Below are positions 54,108 through 63,865 of a stretch of 64,000 nucleotides of DNA, piece after piece. Made by a program: the position numbers and the translations under genes. Under the pieces are notes generated by a model. That model searched no databases and was not told the origin of the DNA. It was given only the letters and a program-made list of their open reading frames with translations. This DNA comes from an uncultured Opitutia bacterium (lineage in GTDB: Bacteria > Verrucomicrobiota > Verrucomicrobiia > Opitutales > Opitutaceae). The DNA lies in contig CAIMFY010000017.1 of assembly GCA_903840415.1 (NCBI GenBank), forward strand, positions 231,549 through 295,548, in the 5' to 3' direction. Position 1 is the stretch's first letter; each line of letters starts with the position of its first letter.

Positions 54108-55193
54108 GTGCCACGCGTGCCTCTCGCCACCGCCCTCTTCGACTACGAACTCCCGCCGCGCCTCATCGCGCAGAATCCCGCCGCTCGCCGCGATCAGTCG
54201 CGCCTCCTCGTCGTCGACCGGGCCGCCCACACCGTCGCGCACCATACCTTCTCCGATCTTCCGCAGTTTCTGCGTAGGGGTGACACCCTCGTTCGCAACA
54301 ACGCCGCCGTCCTCCCTGCCCGCCTTCACGCCCGGAGGCCGACCGGCGGCCACGTCGAATGCTTCCTGTTGCGCCCGACGAACGGCAACCAAACCTGGCG
54401 CTGTCTGATCAAACCGGGAAAAAAGCTTTTACCCGGTTCGACCTTCGCACACGCGGACAGCGCTTTCACCGGCGAAATCGTGGCCAAGGAACCCGATGGC
54501 TCCGCGCACGTCCGCTTCACGACTCCCGGCAACGAACCGATCGCCGCCGTCGCCAACCGCCTCGGCGAGGTCCCACTACCGCCCTACATTGGGCGCCCCG
54601 ACGATTCGCACCGCGCCGAAGATCTCGCGCGCTATCAAACCGTCTACGCCGATCGCGCGCGCCAAGTCGCCGTCGCCGCACCGACCGCCGGCCTGCATTT
54701 CACGCCGGAACTGCTCGCCACCCTCGCCGCGCAAGGCGTCGGCACCGCGGACGTCACTCTGCACGTCGGCCTCGGCACATTCAAACCGATCTCCACCGAC
54801 ACGATCGAAGCGCACGCGATTCACCGCGAGATCTACGAACTGCCCGTCGCCACCCAGCGCGCGCTCTTTCCGCCGGTGGCAGGCCGACGCATCGCGGTCG
54901 GCACCACCACTGTGCGCAGCGTCGAACATTTCTTGTCGATCCACTCCGAGCCCACCGACACACCGCATCTCGCCGAGGCCGACACGTTTATCTACCCGCC
55001 GCGCACCTTCCGCGGCATCGATGCACTCATCACCAATTTTCACCAACCGCGCTCGACCCTCCTCTGCCTTGTCGCCGCCTTTCTGGCGCCTGGTTCGAGT
55101 GACGGCATCGCGTGGGTGCGCGAAATCTACGCCAAAGCCATCGCCCTCGATTACCGTTTTTTCAGTTACGGCGATGCGATGTTGATCCTCTGA
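54108..55193 (+). CDS. queA: tRNA S-adenosylmethionine ribosyltransferase-isomerase
   Basis: 361 residues from a GTG start at 54108. It transfers and rearranges the ribose of S-adenosylmethionine onto preQ1 in tRNA, forming epoxyqueuosine. QueA signatures are intact: FDYELPPRLIAQNPAARRDQSRLLVVDR, VRNNAAVLPARLHARR, AAPTAGLHFTPELL, VTLHVGLGTFKPI and HFLSIHSEP, DALITNFHQPRSTLL near the end. No tgt gene is seen next to it. The GTG is the only start that leaves the usual N terminus. Confidence 0.95.
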   Translation: MPRVPLATALFDYELPPRLIAQNPAARRDQSRLLVVDRAAHTVAHHTFSDLPQFLRRGDTLVRNNAAVLPARLHARRPTGGHVECFLLRPTNGNQTWRCLIKPGKKLLPGSTFAHADSAFTGEIVAKEPDGSAHVRFTTPGNEPIAAVANRLGEVPLPPYIGRPDDSHRAEDLARYQTVYADRARQVAVAAPTAGLHFTPELLATLAAQGVGTADVTLHVGLGTFKPISTDTIEAHAIHREIYELPVATQRALFPPVAGRRIAVGTTTVRSVEHFLSIHSEPTDTPHLAEADTFIYPPRTFRGIDALITNFHQPRSTLLCLVAAFLAPGSSDGIAWVREIYAKAIALDYRFFSYGDAMLIL

Positions 55194-55206
55194 GTGACGA
55201 CGGAAA

Positions 55207-55239
55207 AATTAAATGTAATCTTTCTAGTTGCATTTAATT
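55207..55239. promoter_or_regulatory. 9-base inverted repeat upstream of yceI, candidate operator
   Basis: AATTAAATG (55207-55215) and CATTTAATT (55231-55239) form a perfect 9-base inverted repeat with a 15-base spacer, 62 bases before the yceI ATG, in an AT-rich island within a GC-rich region. Symmetry and position suggest a dimeric regulator site at the yceI promoter. No T-tail, so it is not a terminator of queA. Confidence 0.55.
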
Positions 55240-55300
55240 CAATCCTGCGTCCTTTCCGCCACGTCTCATTCATCCACGCATGCACACTTCATCTTAACCT

Positions 55301-55888
55301 ATGAAAAATCGTCTCCACCTCCTCGCCCTCGCCACGCTCGCGCTTGGCCTTATCTCCCGCGCCTCCGCCGCGGTCGAAACTTACGACATTGATTCCGTCC
55401 ACTCCTCGGTCGCGTTCAGCGTCCGTCACTTCGTCAGCAAAGTGCCTGGTTCCTTCACCAAGTTTGCCGGCACCATCACCGTCGATCGCGCCAACCTCGC
55501 CAACAGCTCCGTCACCGCTACCATCGAGGTCGGCTCCGTGAGCACGGCGAACGAAGCCCGCGAAAAGCATCTCAAGTCGCCCGACTTTTTCGATGCCGAG
55601 AAATTCGCGACCATCACCTTCACGAGCAAAGCCTGGAAAGCCACCGGCGAAAACACCTTCGATGTGACCGGCGATCTCACGATCCACGGCGTCACGAAGG
55701 AAGTCGTGCTCAAGGTTACATCGCTCGGTTTTGCTCCCGGCATGAGAGGGGCGCAGCTCGCCGGCTTCGAAGCGACTACCGCGATCAAGCGGAGCGATTT
55801 TGGCGTCAACGGTCCCGCGATGCTCGGCGCCGCCTTGGGCGACGATGTCGCCATCACCATCGGCGTCGAAGCCGACCTGAAGAAATAA
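55301..55888 (+). CDS. YceI-family periplasmic polyisoprenoid-binding protein
   Basis: 195 residues with a Sec signal peptide (about 1-23, ending SRASAAV). YceI lipocalin-like beta barrel: ETYDIDSVHSSVAFSVRHFV, FTKFAGTITVDRANL, then KSPDFFDAEKFATITFTSKAW and FDVTGDLTIHGVTKEVVLKV, and AIKRSDFGVN near the end. Family members bind isoprenoid lipids or quinone precursors in the periplasm and respond to stress. A terminator follows at 55913. Confidence 0.95.
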   Translation: MKNRLHLLALATLALGLISRASAAVETYDIDSVHSSVAFSVRHFVSKVPGSFTKFAGTITVDRANLANSSVTATIEVGSVSTANEAREKHLKSPDFFDAEKFATITFTSKAWKATGENTFDVTGDLTIHGVTKEVVLKVTSLGFAPGMRGAQLAGFEATTAIKRSDFGVNGPAMLGAALGDDVAITIGVEADLKK

Positions 55889-55912
55889 TCAGCCGCGTTT
55901 GTGCGAACTTCG

Positions 55913-55943
55913 AGGACGGCCCGCCAGGCCGTCCTTTCTTTTT
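55913..55943 (+). terminator. Intrinsic terminator after yceI
   Basis: Perfect 9-base-pair stem AGGACGGCC / GGCCGTCCT with loop CGCCA, followed by the T-rich tail TTCTTTTTC, 24 bases after the yceI stop and before the TPR gene. Confidence 0.85.
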
Positions 55944-55973
55944 CACTCCAATCACCCCATACTCGCACCGCGC

Positions 55974-56321
55974 ATGACCGCCGATGAACTCCAGACGCTG
56001 ATCGAGGACGCCACCGCCGACTATGCGCTCGGCGATAGCGCCGTCGCTCTCGCGAAACTCAGCCGCGCCACCGCGGCCGCGCCGGATTCCTTCGAAGCCT
56101 GGCACGCACTCGCCGAGGTGAATTTTTCACTGCGGTCGCTCGATGCCGCGCTCGCCGCCGGCGAACGCGCTCATGCCCTCCGCCCCAACGATCTTTTCAT
56201 CAACACCACCCTCTCCCGGATCTGGATGGAGCGGGGCGACAAGGCCCGCGCCGAGCATTTTGGCGCGCAGGCGAAAATCGCTGACTGGAAGGAACAGTTG
56301 AAAAGCCCACCCTCGTCGTAG
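55974..56321 (+). CDS. Small TPR-repeat protein
   Basis: 115 residues from the ATG at 55974. Two to three tetratricopeptide repeats cover most of the length: YALGDSAVALAKLSRATAAAPDSFEAWHALAEV, then SLRSLDAALAAGERAHALRPNDLFINTTLSR and the partial RGDKARAEHFGAQAKI. No signal peptide. Probably a protein-protein interaction adaptor; partner unknown. Precedes accA by 76 bases. Confidence 0.8.
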   Translation: MTADELQTLIEDATADYALGDSAVALAKLSRATAAAPDSFEAWHALAEVNFSLRSLDAALAAGERAHALRPNDLFINTTLSRIWMERGDKARAEHFGAQAKIADWKEQLKSPPSS

Positions 56322-56397
56322 GCCGACGGCCGCGGTCGGCATGGGTCGCTGACGCCCGTTGACACGACTCGCACGACCCCGGTAATTTCCCCGGTCT

Positions 56398-57378
56398 ATG
56401 GAGACGCCGGCCTATGTGTTGGAGTTCGAAAAACCCCTGCGCGAGCTGGGCAAACAGCTTGACGAACTCCGCCAGCAATCGATCGAGACCAACGTCGATC
56501 TCGTCACGGAAATCTTCGCCATCGAGGGCAAAATCGCGTCCATGCGCCGCGACATCTACTCGAACCTCACCCCGTGGCAGAAAGTCCAGATCGCCCGCCA
56601 CCCGAAGCGGCCCTATGCGCTCGATTACATCCGCCTCATCTGTGAAAATTTCCAGGAGTTGCACGGTGATCGCCAGTTTAAGGACGATCAGGCGCTCATC
56701 GGTGGCACCGCGTTTTTCAAGGGTGCGGCCGTCATGGTTGTCGCCCAGCAAAAAGGCCGCGATCCGAAGGAGCGCATCGCGCGGAATTTTGGCATGGCCC
56801 AGCCCGAAGGCTACCGGAAGGCGCTCCGTCTGATGAAGCTCGCCGAGAAGTTTTCCATCCCGGTCCTTACTTTTATCGACACGCCTGGCGCGTTTCCCGG
56901 CATCGAGTCCGAAGCGCGGCACGTCTCCGAAGCCATCGCCGTGAACCTCCGCGAAATGGCGATGCTGCGCACCCCGACGATCTCCGTCGTCGTCGGTGAA
57001 GGCGGCTCCGGCGGCGCGCTCGGCATCGGCGTGACGGATCGCGTGCTCATTTTCGAAAACAGCTACTATTCCGTGATCTCGCCTGAGGGCTGCGCAGCCA
57101 TCCTGTGGAAAGACAGCGCGAAAGCTCCGGCGGCCGCCGAGGCGCTGAAAGTCAGCGCCAATCACCTCGAGAAACTCGGCGTGGTCGATGAAATCATCCC
57201 CGAGCCACTCGGCGGCGCGCACAACGATCCGAAACAGGCCGCCGATGCGCTCAGCTACGCGCTTCAAAAACATCTCAACGACCTCCGCGCCCTCGGCACC
57301 GATCAACTCGTCGACGCGCGTTATGAGCGCTACCGGCATTTTGGGGTGTTTGAAGAAGCCGGCTCCGTGCGGAGCTGA
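56398..57378 (+). CDS. accA: Acetyl-CoA carboxylase carboxyltransferase subunit alpha
   Basis: 326 residues. YVLEFEKPLRELGKQLDEL at the start, IARHPKRPYALDYI, FQELHGDRQFKDDQALIGG and the oxyanion/CoA region FIDTPGAFPGIESEARHVSEAIA, then EGGSGGALGIG and ISPEGCAAILWKDS. All AccA signatures are intact. With AccD it transfers the carboxyl group from biotin to acetyl-CoA, the first step of fatty acid synthesis. accD and accBC are not in this window. Confidence 0.96.
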   Translation: METPAYVLEFEKPLRELGKQLDELRQQSIETNVDLVTEIFAIEGKIASMRRDIYSNLTPWQKVQIARHPKRPYALDYIRLICENFQELHGDRQFKDDQALIGGTAFFKGAAVMVVAQQKGRDPKERIARNFGMAQPEGYRKALRLMKLAEKFSIPVLTFIDTPGAFPGIESEARHVSEAIAVNLREMAMLRTPTISVVVGEGGSGGALGIGVTDRVLIFENSYYSVISPEGCAAILWKDSAKAPAAAEALKVSANHLEKLGVVDEIIPEPLGGAHNDPKQAADALSYALQKHLNDLRALGTDQLVDARYERYRHFGVFEEAGSVRS

Positions 57379-57419
57379 TTTCGTAGGCAAGCGCCCCCCC
57401 AACGGGCCCAGCCGGCTGC

Positions 57420-58205
57420 CTACCGCCGCACCGTCAGCAGTTCGATCTTTTCGGCATGTGCCATCGAGGCGCCGATTTCGACGAGCGCGCCAGACAGCCG
57501 CACGTCTTCCGTCGCGACTTCGAAGCGCCGCGGCATCCCGTCGAGAAATTTTGCGACGACCGGTTTCACGTCGCGACCAAGCACACTCGCGTAGGGGCCG
57601 GACATGCCGACGTCACAAATGAACGCCGTGCCTTTCGGCAGCACCTGCGCATCCGCGGTCGGCACGTGGGTGTGCGTGCCGAGCACGGCGCTCACCCGGC
57701 CATCGAGGTGCCAGCCGAGCGCCTGTTTCTCCGACGTCGCCTCGGCGTGGATTTCGACGATGATCGCGTCGGCTTGCTGGCGCAGTTGCTCAATCATCCG
57801 ATCAGCACAGAGGAAGGGGCAGTCGGCCTTCGTGTTGTTCATGTAGGTGCGGCCAAGCACGGTAAAGACGGCGACACGAAAGCCCCGCTTCTCGATAATG
57901 AGGTGGTCGCGGCCGGGATTTGATGGGGGTAGATTCGCGGGGCGACACACACCCTCCATCTGCCCGATTTCGTTTTCCCAACCGCGCTGATCCCAGACGT
58001 GGTCGCCGAGGGTGATCGCATCGACTCCGCTCTCGAGAATCGACTTGGCAATGGAGCCGGTGATGCCCGCGCCGGCGGCGGAATTCTCACCATTGGCGAT
58101 GACGAAATCGATGCCGTGCTCGCGACGCAGCTTCGGCACCTGCTCGCTCACGATGTCGCGGCCGGGCCGGCCCACGATGTCGCCGATGAAGAGGAGCTTA
58201 AGCAT
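57420..58205 (-). CDS. YmdB-type metallophosphoesterase (TIGR00282 family)
   Basis: 261 residues. MLKLLFIGDIVGRPGRDIV supplies the first metal Asp, NGENSAAGAGITG the Asn-His block, LGDHVWDQRG the next, and GTHTHVPTADAQ the C-terminal His cluster, as in Bacillus YmdB. YmdB hydrolyses 2',3'-cyclic AMP and influences cell-fate decisions; in this organism the role is inferred only. It converges on accA and is divergent from ilvB. Confidence 0.92.
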   Translation of the reverse strand: MLKLLFIGDIVGRPGRDIVSEQVPKLRREHGIDFVIANGENSAAGAGITGSIAKSILESGVDAITLGDHVWDQRGWENEIGQMEGVCRPANLPPSNPGRDHLIIEKRGFRVAVFTVLGRTYMNNTKADCPFLCADRMIEQLRQQADAIIVEIHAEATSEKQALGWHLDGRVSAVLGTHTHVPTADAQVLPKGTAFICDVGMSGPYASVLGRDVKPVVAKFLDGMPRRFEVATEDVRLSGALVEIGASMAHAEKIELLTVRR

Positions 58206-58312
58206 GAGGGCAAATTGCGCGGCCCGGCGCGCCCCGCCAAACCTATTCCGAAGCTTGCCAGTGAGGCGGTGGGACGCTTCTGCTAGCGGGCTTTTCCGCC
58301 AAAGCCATCGCC

Positions 58313-60091
58313 ATGAAAAAAGACACCACCTCCCCCGCCGCGTTTCCCCAGGCCGAGATCGGCCGCGAAATGAAGGGTGCCGACGCCGTCGTCGAGTGCC
58401 TGACCCGCGAAGGCGTCGATGTGATTTTTGCCTATCCCGGCGGCGCGTCGCAGGAACTCCATCAGGCGCTCGCCCGCACCGACAAAATTCGCGTCATCCT
58501 CCCGCGCCATGAGCAGGGCGGCTCGTTTGCCGCCGAAGGCTACGCACGCGTCACCGGCAAGGTCGGCGTGTGCATGGCCACCAGCGGCCCTGGCGCCACC
58601 AATCTCGTCTCCGCCATCGCCGACGCCTACATGGACTCGATCCCGCTGGTCGCGATCACCGGGCAGGTGTTCTCGAAATACATCGGCAAGATGGCGTTTC
58701 AGGAGACGGATTTCTACGGCATGACGCTGCCAATCGTGAAGCACTCCTACCTCGTGATGGACGTCCACGAGCTTCCGAAGATTTTCAAGGAAGCCTTCCA
58801 CCTTGCGCGCAGCGGCCGCCCTGGCCCCGTTGTCATCGACATTCCGAAGGACGTGCAGCAGGCGAAATTTCAGCCGGTGTTTCCCGCGACGGTGGAGTTC
58901 CGATCCAGCTACGCGACCGCCACGCAGCACGCCAGCGACGACCAACTCAAGCACGTGCTCGCGCTCATCGCCGAGGCGAAGCGACCCGTGCTCTACGCCG
59001 GCGGTGGCATCATCTCCGCCGAGGCGCATGCCGATCTGAAGGCGTTTGCCGAAAAAACCAACGTCCCCGTCGCCACCACGCTGATGGGGTTGGGCGCGTT
59101 TCCCGAGACGCATCCGCTCTCGATGCAATGGTTCGGCATGCACGGGTCCGCCTACGGTAACTGGGCCGTCGACCAGAGCGACCTGCTGCTCTGCTTCGGC
59201 GCGCGCTTCGACGACCGCATCACCGGCGACACCGGAAAATTCGCCGCCGGCGCAAAGATCGTCCACATCGACATCGACGCCTCCGAGCTCAACAAAAACA
59301 AGCGCGTCCAGTTCCCGATCATCAGCGACATCAAGCACGCGCTCACGCGCCTCAATGCGCTGGCCGCCGCGCACAAATTCACGCCCCCCGACACCAAGGA
59401 ATGGCACGCCCAGATCGCGAAGTGGAAAAAGGAAACGCCGTTCCGCTACGACGAGAGCAAGCACATCGTCCCGCAGGAGGCCGTGCAGGCGCTCTACGAA
59501 CTCACGCACGGCGATGCCATCGTCGTGACCGGCGTCGGCCAGCACCAGATGTGGGCCGCGCAATTCTACCGCTTCAACGAACCGCGCCGCTACATCAGTT
59601 CCCTCGGCCTCGGCGCGATGGGCTTCGGTTATCCCGCCGCGCTCGGCGCCAAAGTCGCCCGTCCCGACAAGCAGGTCATCGACATCGACGGCGACGGCTC
59701 GTTCATGATGAACATTCAGGAACTCGCCACCGCCCACATCGAAAAAATTGCCGCAAAGGCGATGATTCTGAACAACCAGCACCTCGGCATGGTCGTGCAA
59801 TGGGAAGATCGCTTCTACGGCAGTGTCCGCGGCAACACGATCCTCGGCGACGAATCGAACGTCGGCGGCCCCGAAAATCTCGCCGGCCTCTACCCCGACT
59901 TCGTGAAGATCGCCGAGGGCTTCGGCGTGAAGGGCCGGCGTGTCCATGAGAAGAGCGAGCTCAAATCCGCGATTCAGGAGATGCTCGACTGCGACGGCCC
60001 GTTCGTCCTCGACGTCATCGTGCCCTACACCGAGCACGTGCTGCCAATGATTCCAGCCGGCCGCACCGTGAAGGACATGATCCTGAAGTAA
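58313..60091 (+). CDS. ilvB: Acetolactate synthase large subunit
   Basis: 592 residues. Thiamin-diphosphate enzyme condensing pyruvate for valine, leucine and isoleucine synthesis. [16 protein letters not shown], catalytic Glu in [25 protein letters not shown] text, [33 protein letters not shown] region [15 protein letters not shown], and the ThDP motif from [16 protein letters not shown] through [16 protein letters not shown]. No ilvN regulatory subunit follows; a terminator lies 38 bases after the stop, so ilvB appears to be transcribed alone. Confidence 0.95.
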   Translation: MKKDTTSPAAFPQAEIGREMKGADAVVECLTREGVDVIFAYPGGASQELHQALARTDKIRVILPRHEQGGSFAAEGYARVTGKVGVCMATSGPGATNLVSAIADAYMDSIPLVAITGQVFSKYIGKMAFQETDFYGMTLPIVKHSYLVMDVHELPKIFKEAFHLARSGRPGPVVIDIPKDVQQAKFQPVFPATVEFRSSYATATQHASDDQLKHVLALIAEAKRPVLYAGGGIISAEAHADLKAFAEKTNVPVATTLMGLGAFPETHPLSMQWFGMHGSAYGNWAVDQSDLLLCFGARFDDRITGDTGKFAAGAKIVHIDIDASELNKNKRVQFPIISDIKHALTRLNALAAAHKFTPPDTKEWHAQIAKWKKETPFRYDESKHIVPQEAVQALYELTHGDAIVVTGVGQHQMWAAQFYRFNEPRRYISSLGLGAMGFGYPAALGAKVARPDKQVIDIDGDGSFMMNIQELATAHIEKIAAKAMILNNQHLGMVVQWEDRFYGSVRGNTILGDESNVGGPENLAGLYPDFVKIAEGFGVKGRRVHEKSELKSAIQEMLDCDGPFVLDVIVPYTEHVLPMIPAGRTVKDMILK

Positions 60092-60129
60092 ACACCGGCA
60101 CGCCGTGGCGTGCGGCAGCGACCCTCAAG

Positions 60130-60155
60130 CCCGGGCAATCCGCCCGGGTTTTTTT
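60130..60155 (+). terminator. Intrinsic terminator after ilvB
   Basis: Perfect 7-base-pair stem CCCGGGC / GCCCGGG with loop AATCC, followed by seven T (60149-60155). It separates ilvB from the pectin genes. Confidence 0.9.
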
Positions 60156-60197
60156 ATCGCGCATCCGCGCCAACGCCCGTGCGTCGTGCAGGTGTCC

Positions 60198-61169
60198 ATG
60201 AACAAAATTTCGCGTTTCCCGCTTCTCAGCCTGCTGGTGTCGGCGGCGATGACGTCAGCGCTTGCCGCCACGCCTGATGCCATCGTCGCGACCGACGACT
60301 CCGCCCAATACAAGACCGTCCGCGCCGCCATTGATGCCGCTCCCCAAATCACGCATGCCGGCCGGCATTGGACGATCTTCGTGAAGGCCGGGACTTATCG
60401 CGAACTAGTCTACATCCAACGCGAAAAGCGCTTCATCTCCGTAGTCGGCGAGAACGCTGAGACGACGAAAATCACGTTTGATCTCTTCAACGATTTTCCG
60501 GCGCCGGACGGCAAGCCCATCGCGACGTATCGCACGCCCACGGTGATGCTCGATGCCGATGACTTCACCTTCGAGAATATCACGCTGGAAAATTCCGCCG
60601 GTCGCAAAGGCCAGGCGCTCGCCATCCGGATCGACGGTGACCGCGATGTGTTCCGCCACGTCCGTTTTCTCGGGTGGCAGGATACGATCCTGACGAACCG
60701 CGGCCGCCACTATTTTGAAGATTGTTATATCGTCGGCGCGACCGATTTCATCTTTGGCGGCGGGACCGCGTTTTTCGAGCGTTGCCACATTCACTGCGCC
60801 GGCAACGGCTACATCACGGCCGCGTCGACACCGGATTTCCAAGCGTACGGCTACGTTTTCTCGCACTGCACAATCACGGGAGAGACTCCGGAAGTGCAGA
60901 CTTACCTCGGTCGACCGTGGCGCGACTACGCACAGACAATTTTTCTGAACACCGAGATGTCCACCGTCGTGAAACCCGAAGGCTGGAATAACTGGGGCAA
61001 AGCCTACGCCGAAAAAGTCGCGCGCTACGCCGAGTTTAACAGCACCGGTCCCGGCGCCAACTCCGCCAAGCGCGTCGCCTGGTCGAAGCAACTCACCACC
61101 GCTGATGCCGCGGCCTACGCTGTCGAAAAAGTTCTCGCCGGCTCCGACGGCTGGAACCCGACAAAATAA
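60198..61169 (+). CDS. Secreted pectin methylesterase (CE8)
   Basis: 323 residues from the ATG at 60198, with a signal peptide (about 1-22, ending SALAAT). Right-handed beta-helix pectinesterase with the five family regions: AGTYRELVYI, Gln139 in GQALAIRIDGD, Gln161-Asp162 in GWQDTIL, nucleophile Asp183 in GATDFIFGGG, and Arg239 in YLGRPWRDYAQ. All catalytic residues are intact, so it should remove methyl esters from homogalacturonan, giving acidic pectate for the lyase encoded at 62525. Followed 15 bases later by a second family member. Confidence 0.93.
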   Translation: MNKISRFPLLSLLVSAAMTSALAATPDAIVATDDSAQYKTVRAAIDAAPQITHAGRHWTIFVKAGTYRELVYIQREKRFISVVGENAETTKITFDLFNDFPAPDGKPIATYRTPTVMLDADDFTFENITLENSAGRKGQALAIRIDGDRDVFRHVRFLGWQDTILTNRGRHYFEDCYIVGATDFIFGGGTAFFERCHIHCAGNGYITAASTPDFQAYGYVFSHCTITGETPEVQTYLGRPWRDYAQTIFLNTEMSTVVKPEGWNNWGKAYAEKVARYAEFNSTGPGANSAKRVAWSKQLTTADAAAYAVEKVLAGSDGWNPTK

Positions 61170-61184
61170 TCTTCGACCACCATC

Positions 61185-62519
61185 ATGCGCCCCATTGCGA
61201 TCGCTTTCTTCACTGCGCTCGTCGGGATTTCTGCCGCAGCTCCGGCCCAGCCGGCGGCTCTACCTTTCACGCCCGACCTCACGGTGGCCGCCGACGGCTC
61301 GGGGGATTTTAAGTCAGTGCAGGAAGCGGTAGCCTCGATTCCACGCGACAATCGCGAACGCCGCTTCGTCTTCGTGAAGGATGGCGTTTATCACGAGAAG
61401 GTTCGCGTCGACACCAACTACCTCACCCTCCGCGGCCAAAGCCGTGCCGGCACAAGGATAGAGTTCGCGCAAGCGATGAACGACTACCGCGGCGCGCAGC
61501 GCGACAACCTCGGCTCGGCCGTGCTCAACATCAACGGCGACGACTTTGTCCTCGAAAATCTCACCGTGCAGAACACCCACGGCGTCATCGGCACCCACGC
61601 GTTTGCCATCTATGGCCGCGGTGACCGCACGGTCATTCAGGATTGCGACGTGCTCAGTCAGGGCAACGACACGCTTTCGCTCTGGCGCACCGGCAACGGC
61701 CAGTTTTCCGAGGACGCCATCGCCCATACGAGCCCCAATGGACGCTACTACCACGCGCGTCTCAAGGTCTGCGGTTCGGTCGATTTCATCTGCCCGCGCG
61801 GTTGGTGCTACATGACCGAGTGTGATCTTTTTGAGGTCAATCCGCGCGCCGAGGCCGCCATGTGGCACGATGGCAGTCGCGATCAGGACATGAAATTTGT
61901 CATCACGCGCAGCCGTTTCGACGGCGTCGAAGGTTGGCGGTTCGCGCGCCATCACCACGATGCGATGCTGGTTCTCCTCGACTGCACGTTTTCCAAAACC
62001 ATGCGCGACCAGCAGCCGAAACGCGTCATTTATCCGCTCAGCGGCCAAGCAACACCCGCCGACACGAAGAAAAACAAGGACGCTGATCCCACCAACATCT
62101 GGGGCGAACGCTTCTACTTCGCCAACTGCCACCGGGACAGCGGCGATTTTGCGTGGTTTAAGGACAACCTCTCGACGGCTCCCAACTCTCCCATTCCTGC
62201 GCAAGTCACCGCCAAGTGGACCTTCGCCGGAAAATGGGATCCGGAAAACGCCACCGGTCCGGCGGTAAGAAATATCTCCGCGCTTGGAAATTCATTCACC
62301 GTCACTTTCGGCGAAAATGTGACGGTCAAAGGTCACCCGCGACTCGCATTGCGCGACGGCACCTTCGCCGACTACGCACGTGGCAGCGGCACAGACACCC
62401 TCACCTTCACGGCACCGTCGATTAACAGCCCGGTCGCCAGACTCGAGTTTGCCGGCGGTTCGATCCTCGCCACTGAGGCGGCAGCGACGTTGCGACTGGC
62501 CTCCGTCACGCTACCCTAA
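61185..62519 (+). CDS. Pectinesterase-family protein with altered active site
   Basis: 444 residues with a signal peptide (about 1-21). The N-terminal 320 residues follow the pectinesterase beta-helix: LTVAADGSGDFKSVQEAVASIP and KDGVYHEKVRVDTNYLTLRGQS. Asp200 is retained in GSVDFICPRGWCY (usually DFIFG), but the QDT block reads QGNDTLSLW, and no LGRPW-type Arg motif is seen, the equivalent region having HHHDAMLVLLDC. An additional C-terminal beta domain (about 340-444) ends the protein. Probably a different esterase or a carbohydrate-binding relative rather than a standard pectin methylesterase. Confidence 0.8.
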   Translation: MRPIAIAFFTALVGISAAAPAQPAALPFTPDLTVAADGSGDFKSVQEAVASIPRDNRERRFVFVKDGVYHEKVRVDTNYLTLRGQSRAGTRIEFAQAMNDYRGAQRDNLGSAVLNINGDDFVLENLTVQNTHGVIGTHAFAIYGRGDRTVIQDCDVLSQGNDTLSLWRTGNGQFSEDAIAHTSPNGRYYHARLKVCGSVDFICPRGWCYMTECDLFEVNPRAEAAMWHDGSRDQDMKFVITRSRFDGVEGWRFARHHHDAMLVLLDCTFSKTMRDQQPKRVIYPLSGQATPADTKKNKDADPTNIWGERFYFANCHRDSGDFAWFKDNLSTAPNSPIPAQVTAKWTFAGKWDPENATGPAVRNISALGNSFTVTFGENVTVKGHPRLALRDGTFADYARGSGTDTLTFTAPSINSPVARLEFAGGSILATEAAATLRLASVTLP

Positions 62520-62524
62520 ATTCT

Positions 62525-63865
62525 TTGAAACCCTACCTCTGCCTCCTCGTCGCCGCGCTCGTCGCGTCGGCCACCGTCCCTGCTTTCTCCCAATCGCCGA
62601 GACTTCCCGCCTTCCCTGGTGCTGAAGGTTTCGGCGCCACCACGCCCGGCGGTCGGGGCGGCCGCGTGATTTTTGTCACCAATCTGGACAATGCCGGCCC
62701 CGGGAGCTTTCGCGCCGCCTGCGAAGCCGACGGACGGCGTACCGTGATCTTTCGGGTGGCCGGCACGATCGCGTTGAGGAAGCCCATCATTGTGCGTAAT
62801 CCGTTTCTGACTATTGCAGGCCAGAGTGCGCCGGGCGACGGGATTTGCTTGCGGGATGATTATTTTGGCATCGCCACGCACGATGTCATCGTGCGCTACC
62901 TGCGCAGCCGATTGGGCGATGTCAGCGCACAGGAGCAAGATTGCATCGACCTACTCAACGGAGCGCACGACTGCATCCTCGACCACTGCTCAGCCACCTG
63001 GTCTATCGACGAGTGCCTTTCGACGTCGGGCAACGATCAGAATTGCACCATCCAGTGGTGCCTCATCGGTGAGTCGCTCAACCACAGCAAGCACGCCAAG
63101 GGAGCCCACGGTTACGGCTCGCTCGCCCGCGCCAACGGCCCGATGTCGTGGCACCACAATCTCTGGATCCACAATGATGCCCGCAATCCGCGTCTCGGCG
63201 ATGCCTACGACCGGCCGCCGTCGCCGACCTTCGACGTGCGCAACAATGTCATCTACGATTTTGGCGGAACTGCTTCCGGCCTCACGCAGGGCCATTGGAA
63301 CGCCAATTACGTCGGCAACTACCTCCGCCCCGGCCCGAGCAGCACGGCAAAATTCCCGATCCACATCGGCAACAAACCAGCCAACTCGAACATCACGTTT
63401 TATCTCAGCGGCAATATTTTCGAAGGGAACGACGAACTGACGGCGGACAACCGCAAGTTCATCGACGCCTATGAAATCGATGGCAAGAAGCAGGTCAGCG
63501 TGGTCGCCACGCCGTTCGCCATGGCGCCCGTCACGACGGTGCCAGCCCAAGAGGCGCTCGAACTCGTTCTCGCCAGCGTGGGTGCGTCGCTACCCGTGCG
63601 CGACGCAGTGGACTCGCGCCTCGTGAACGATGTGCGCACACATGGCGGCCACCTCATCAATTCGCAGGCCGAAGTCGGCGGCTGGCCCAAGCTAAAAGCC
63701 GGCTCGCTGCCGATCGACTCCGACCGCGACGGCATTCCCGACGCATGGGAAACGAGCCACGGTCTCGACCCAAAAAATTCCTCCGACGCGAACGGCGTCA
63801 GCGCCAGTGGCTACACGCACTTGGAGGAATACCTCAACAGTCTCGAACCGTTCGAAAACCCATAG
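62525..63865 (+). CDS. Secreted pectate lyase-like protein (PL1 type) with a Ca-binding repeat
   Basis: 446 residues from a TTG start 5 bases after the previous stop, with a signal peptide (about 1-23, ending AFSQSP). The parallel beta-helix lyase opening is FPGAEGFGATTPGGRGGRVIFVTNLDNAGPGSFR, followed by TIAGQSAPGDGICLRDDYFGI and DCILDHCSATWSIDE, typical of planctomycete/verrucomicrobial pectate lyases. Near the C terminus IDSDRDGIPDAWETSHGLDP is a thrombospondin type-3-like Ca site. Cleaves de-esterified pectin by inference. Last complete gene in the window. Confidence 0.88.
   Translation: MKPYLCLLVAALVASATVPAFSQSPRLPAFPGAEGFGATTPGGRGGRVIFVTNLDNAGPGSFRAACEADGRRTVIFRVAGTIALRKPIIVRNPFLTIAGQSAPGDGICLRDDYFGIATHDVIVRYLRSRLGDVSAQEQDCIDLLNGAHDCILDHCSATWSIDECLSTSGNDQNCTIQWCLIGESLNHSKHAKGAHGYGSLARANGPMSWHHNLWIHNDARNPRLGDAYDRPPSPTFDVRNNVIYDFGGTASGLTQGHWNANYVGNYLRPGPSSTAKFPIHIGNKPANSNITFYLSGNIFEGNDELTADNRKFIDAYEIDGKKQVSVVATPFAMAPVTTVPAQEALELVLASVGASLPVRDAVDSRLVNDVRTHGGHLINSQAEVGGWPKLKAGSLPIDSDRDGIPDAWETSHGLDPKNSSDANGVSASGYTHLEEYLNSLEPFENP

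Noticed and set aside
58283..60037. A 584-codon open frame on the minus strand across ilvB
   Set aside because: It is the antisense shadow of ilvB, caused by high GC at third codon positions; its translation is rich in Val, Asp, Glu and Arg with no domain, while ilvB matches its family end to end.
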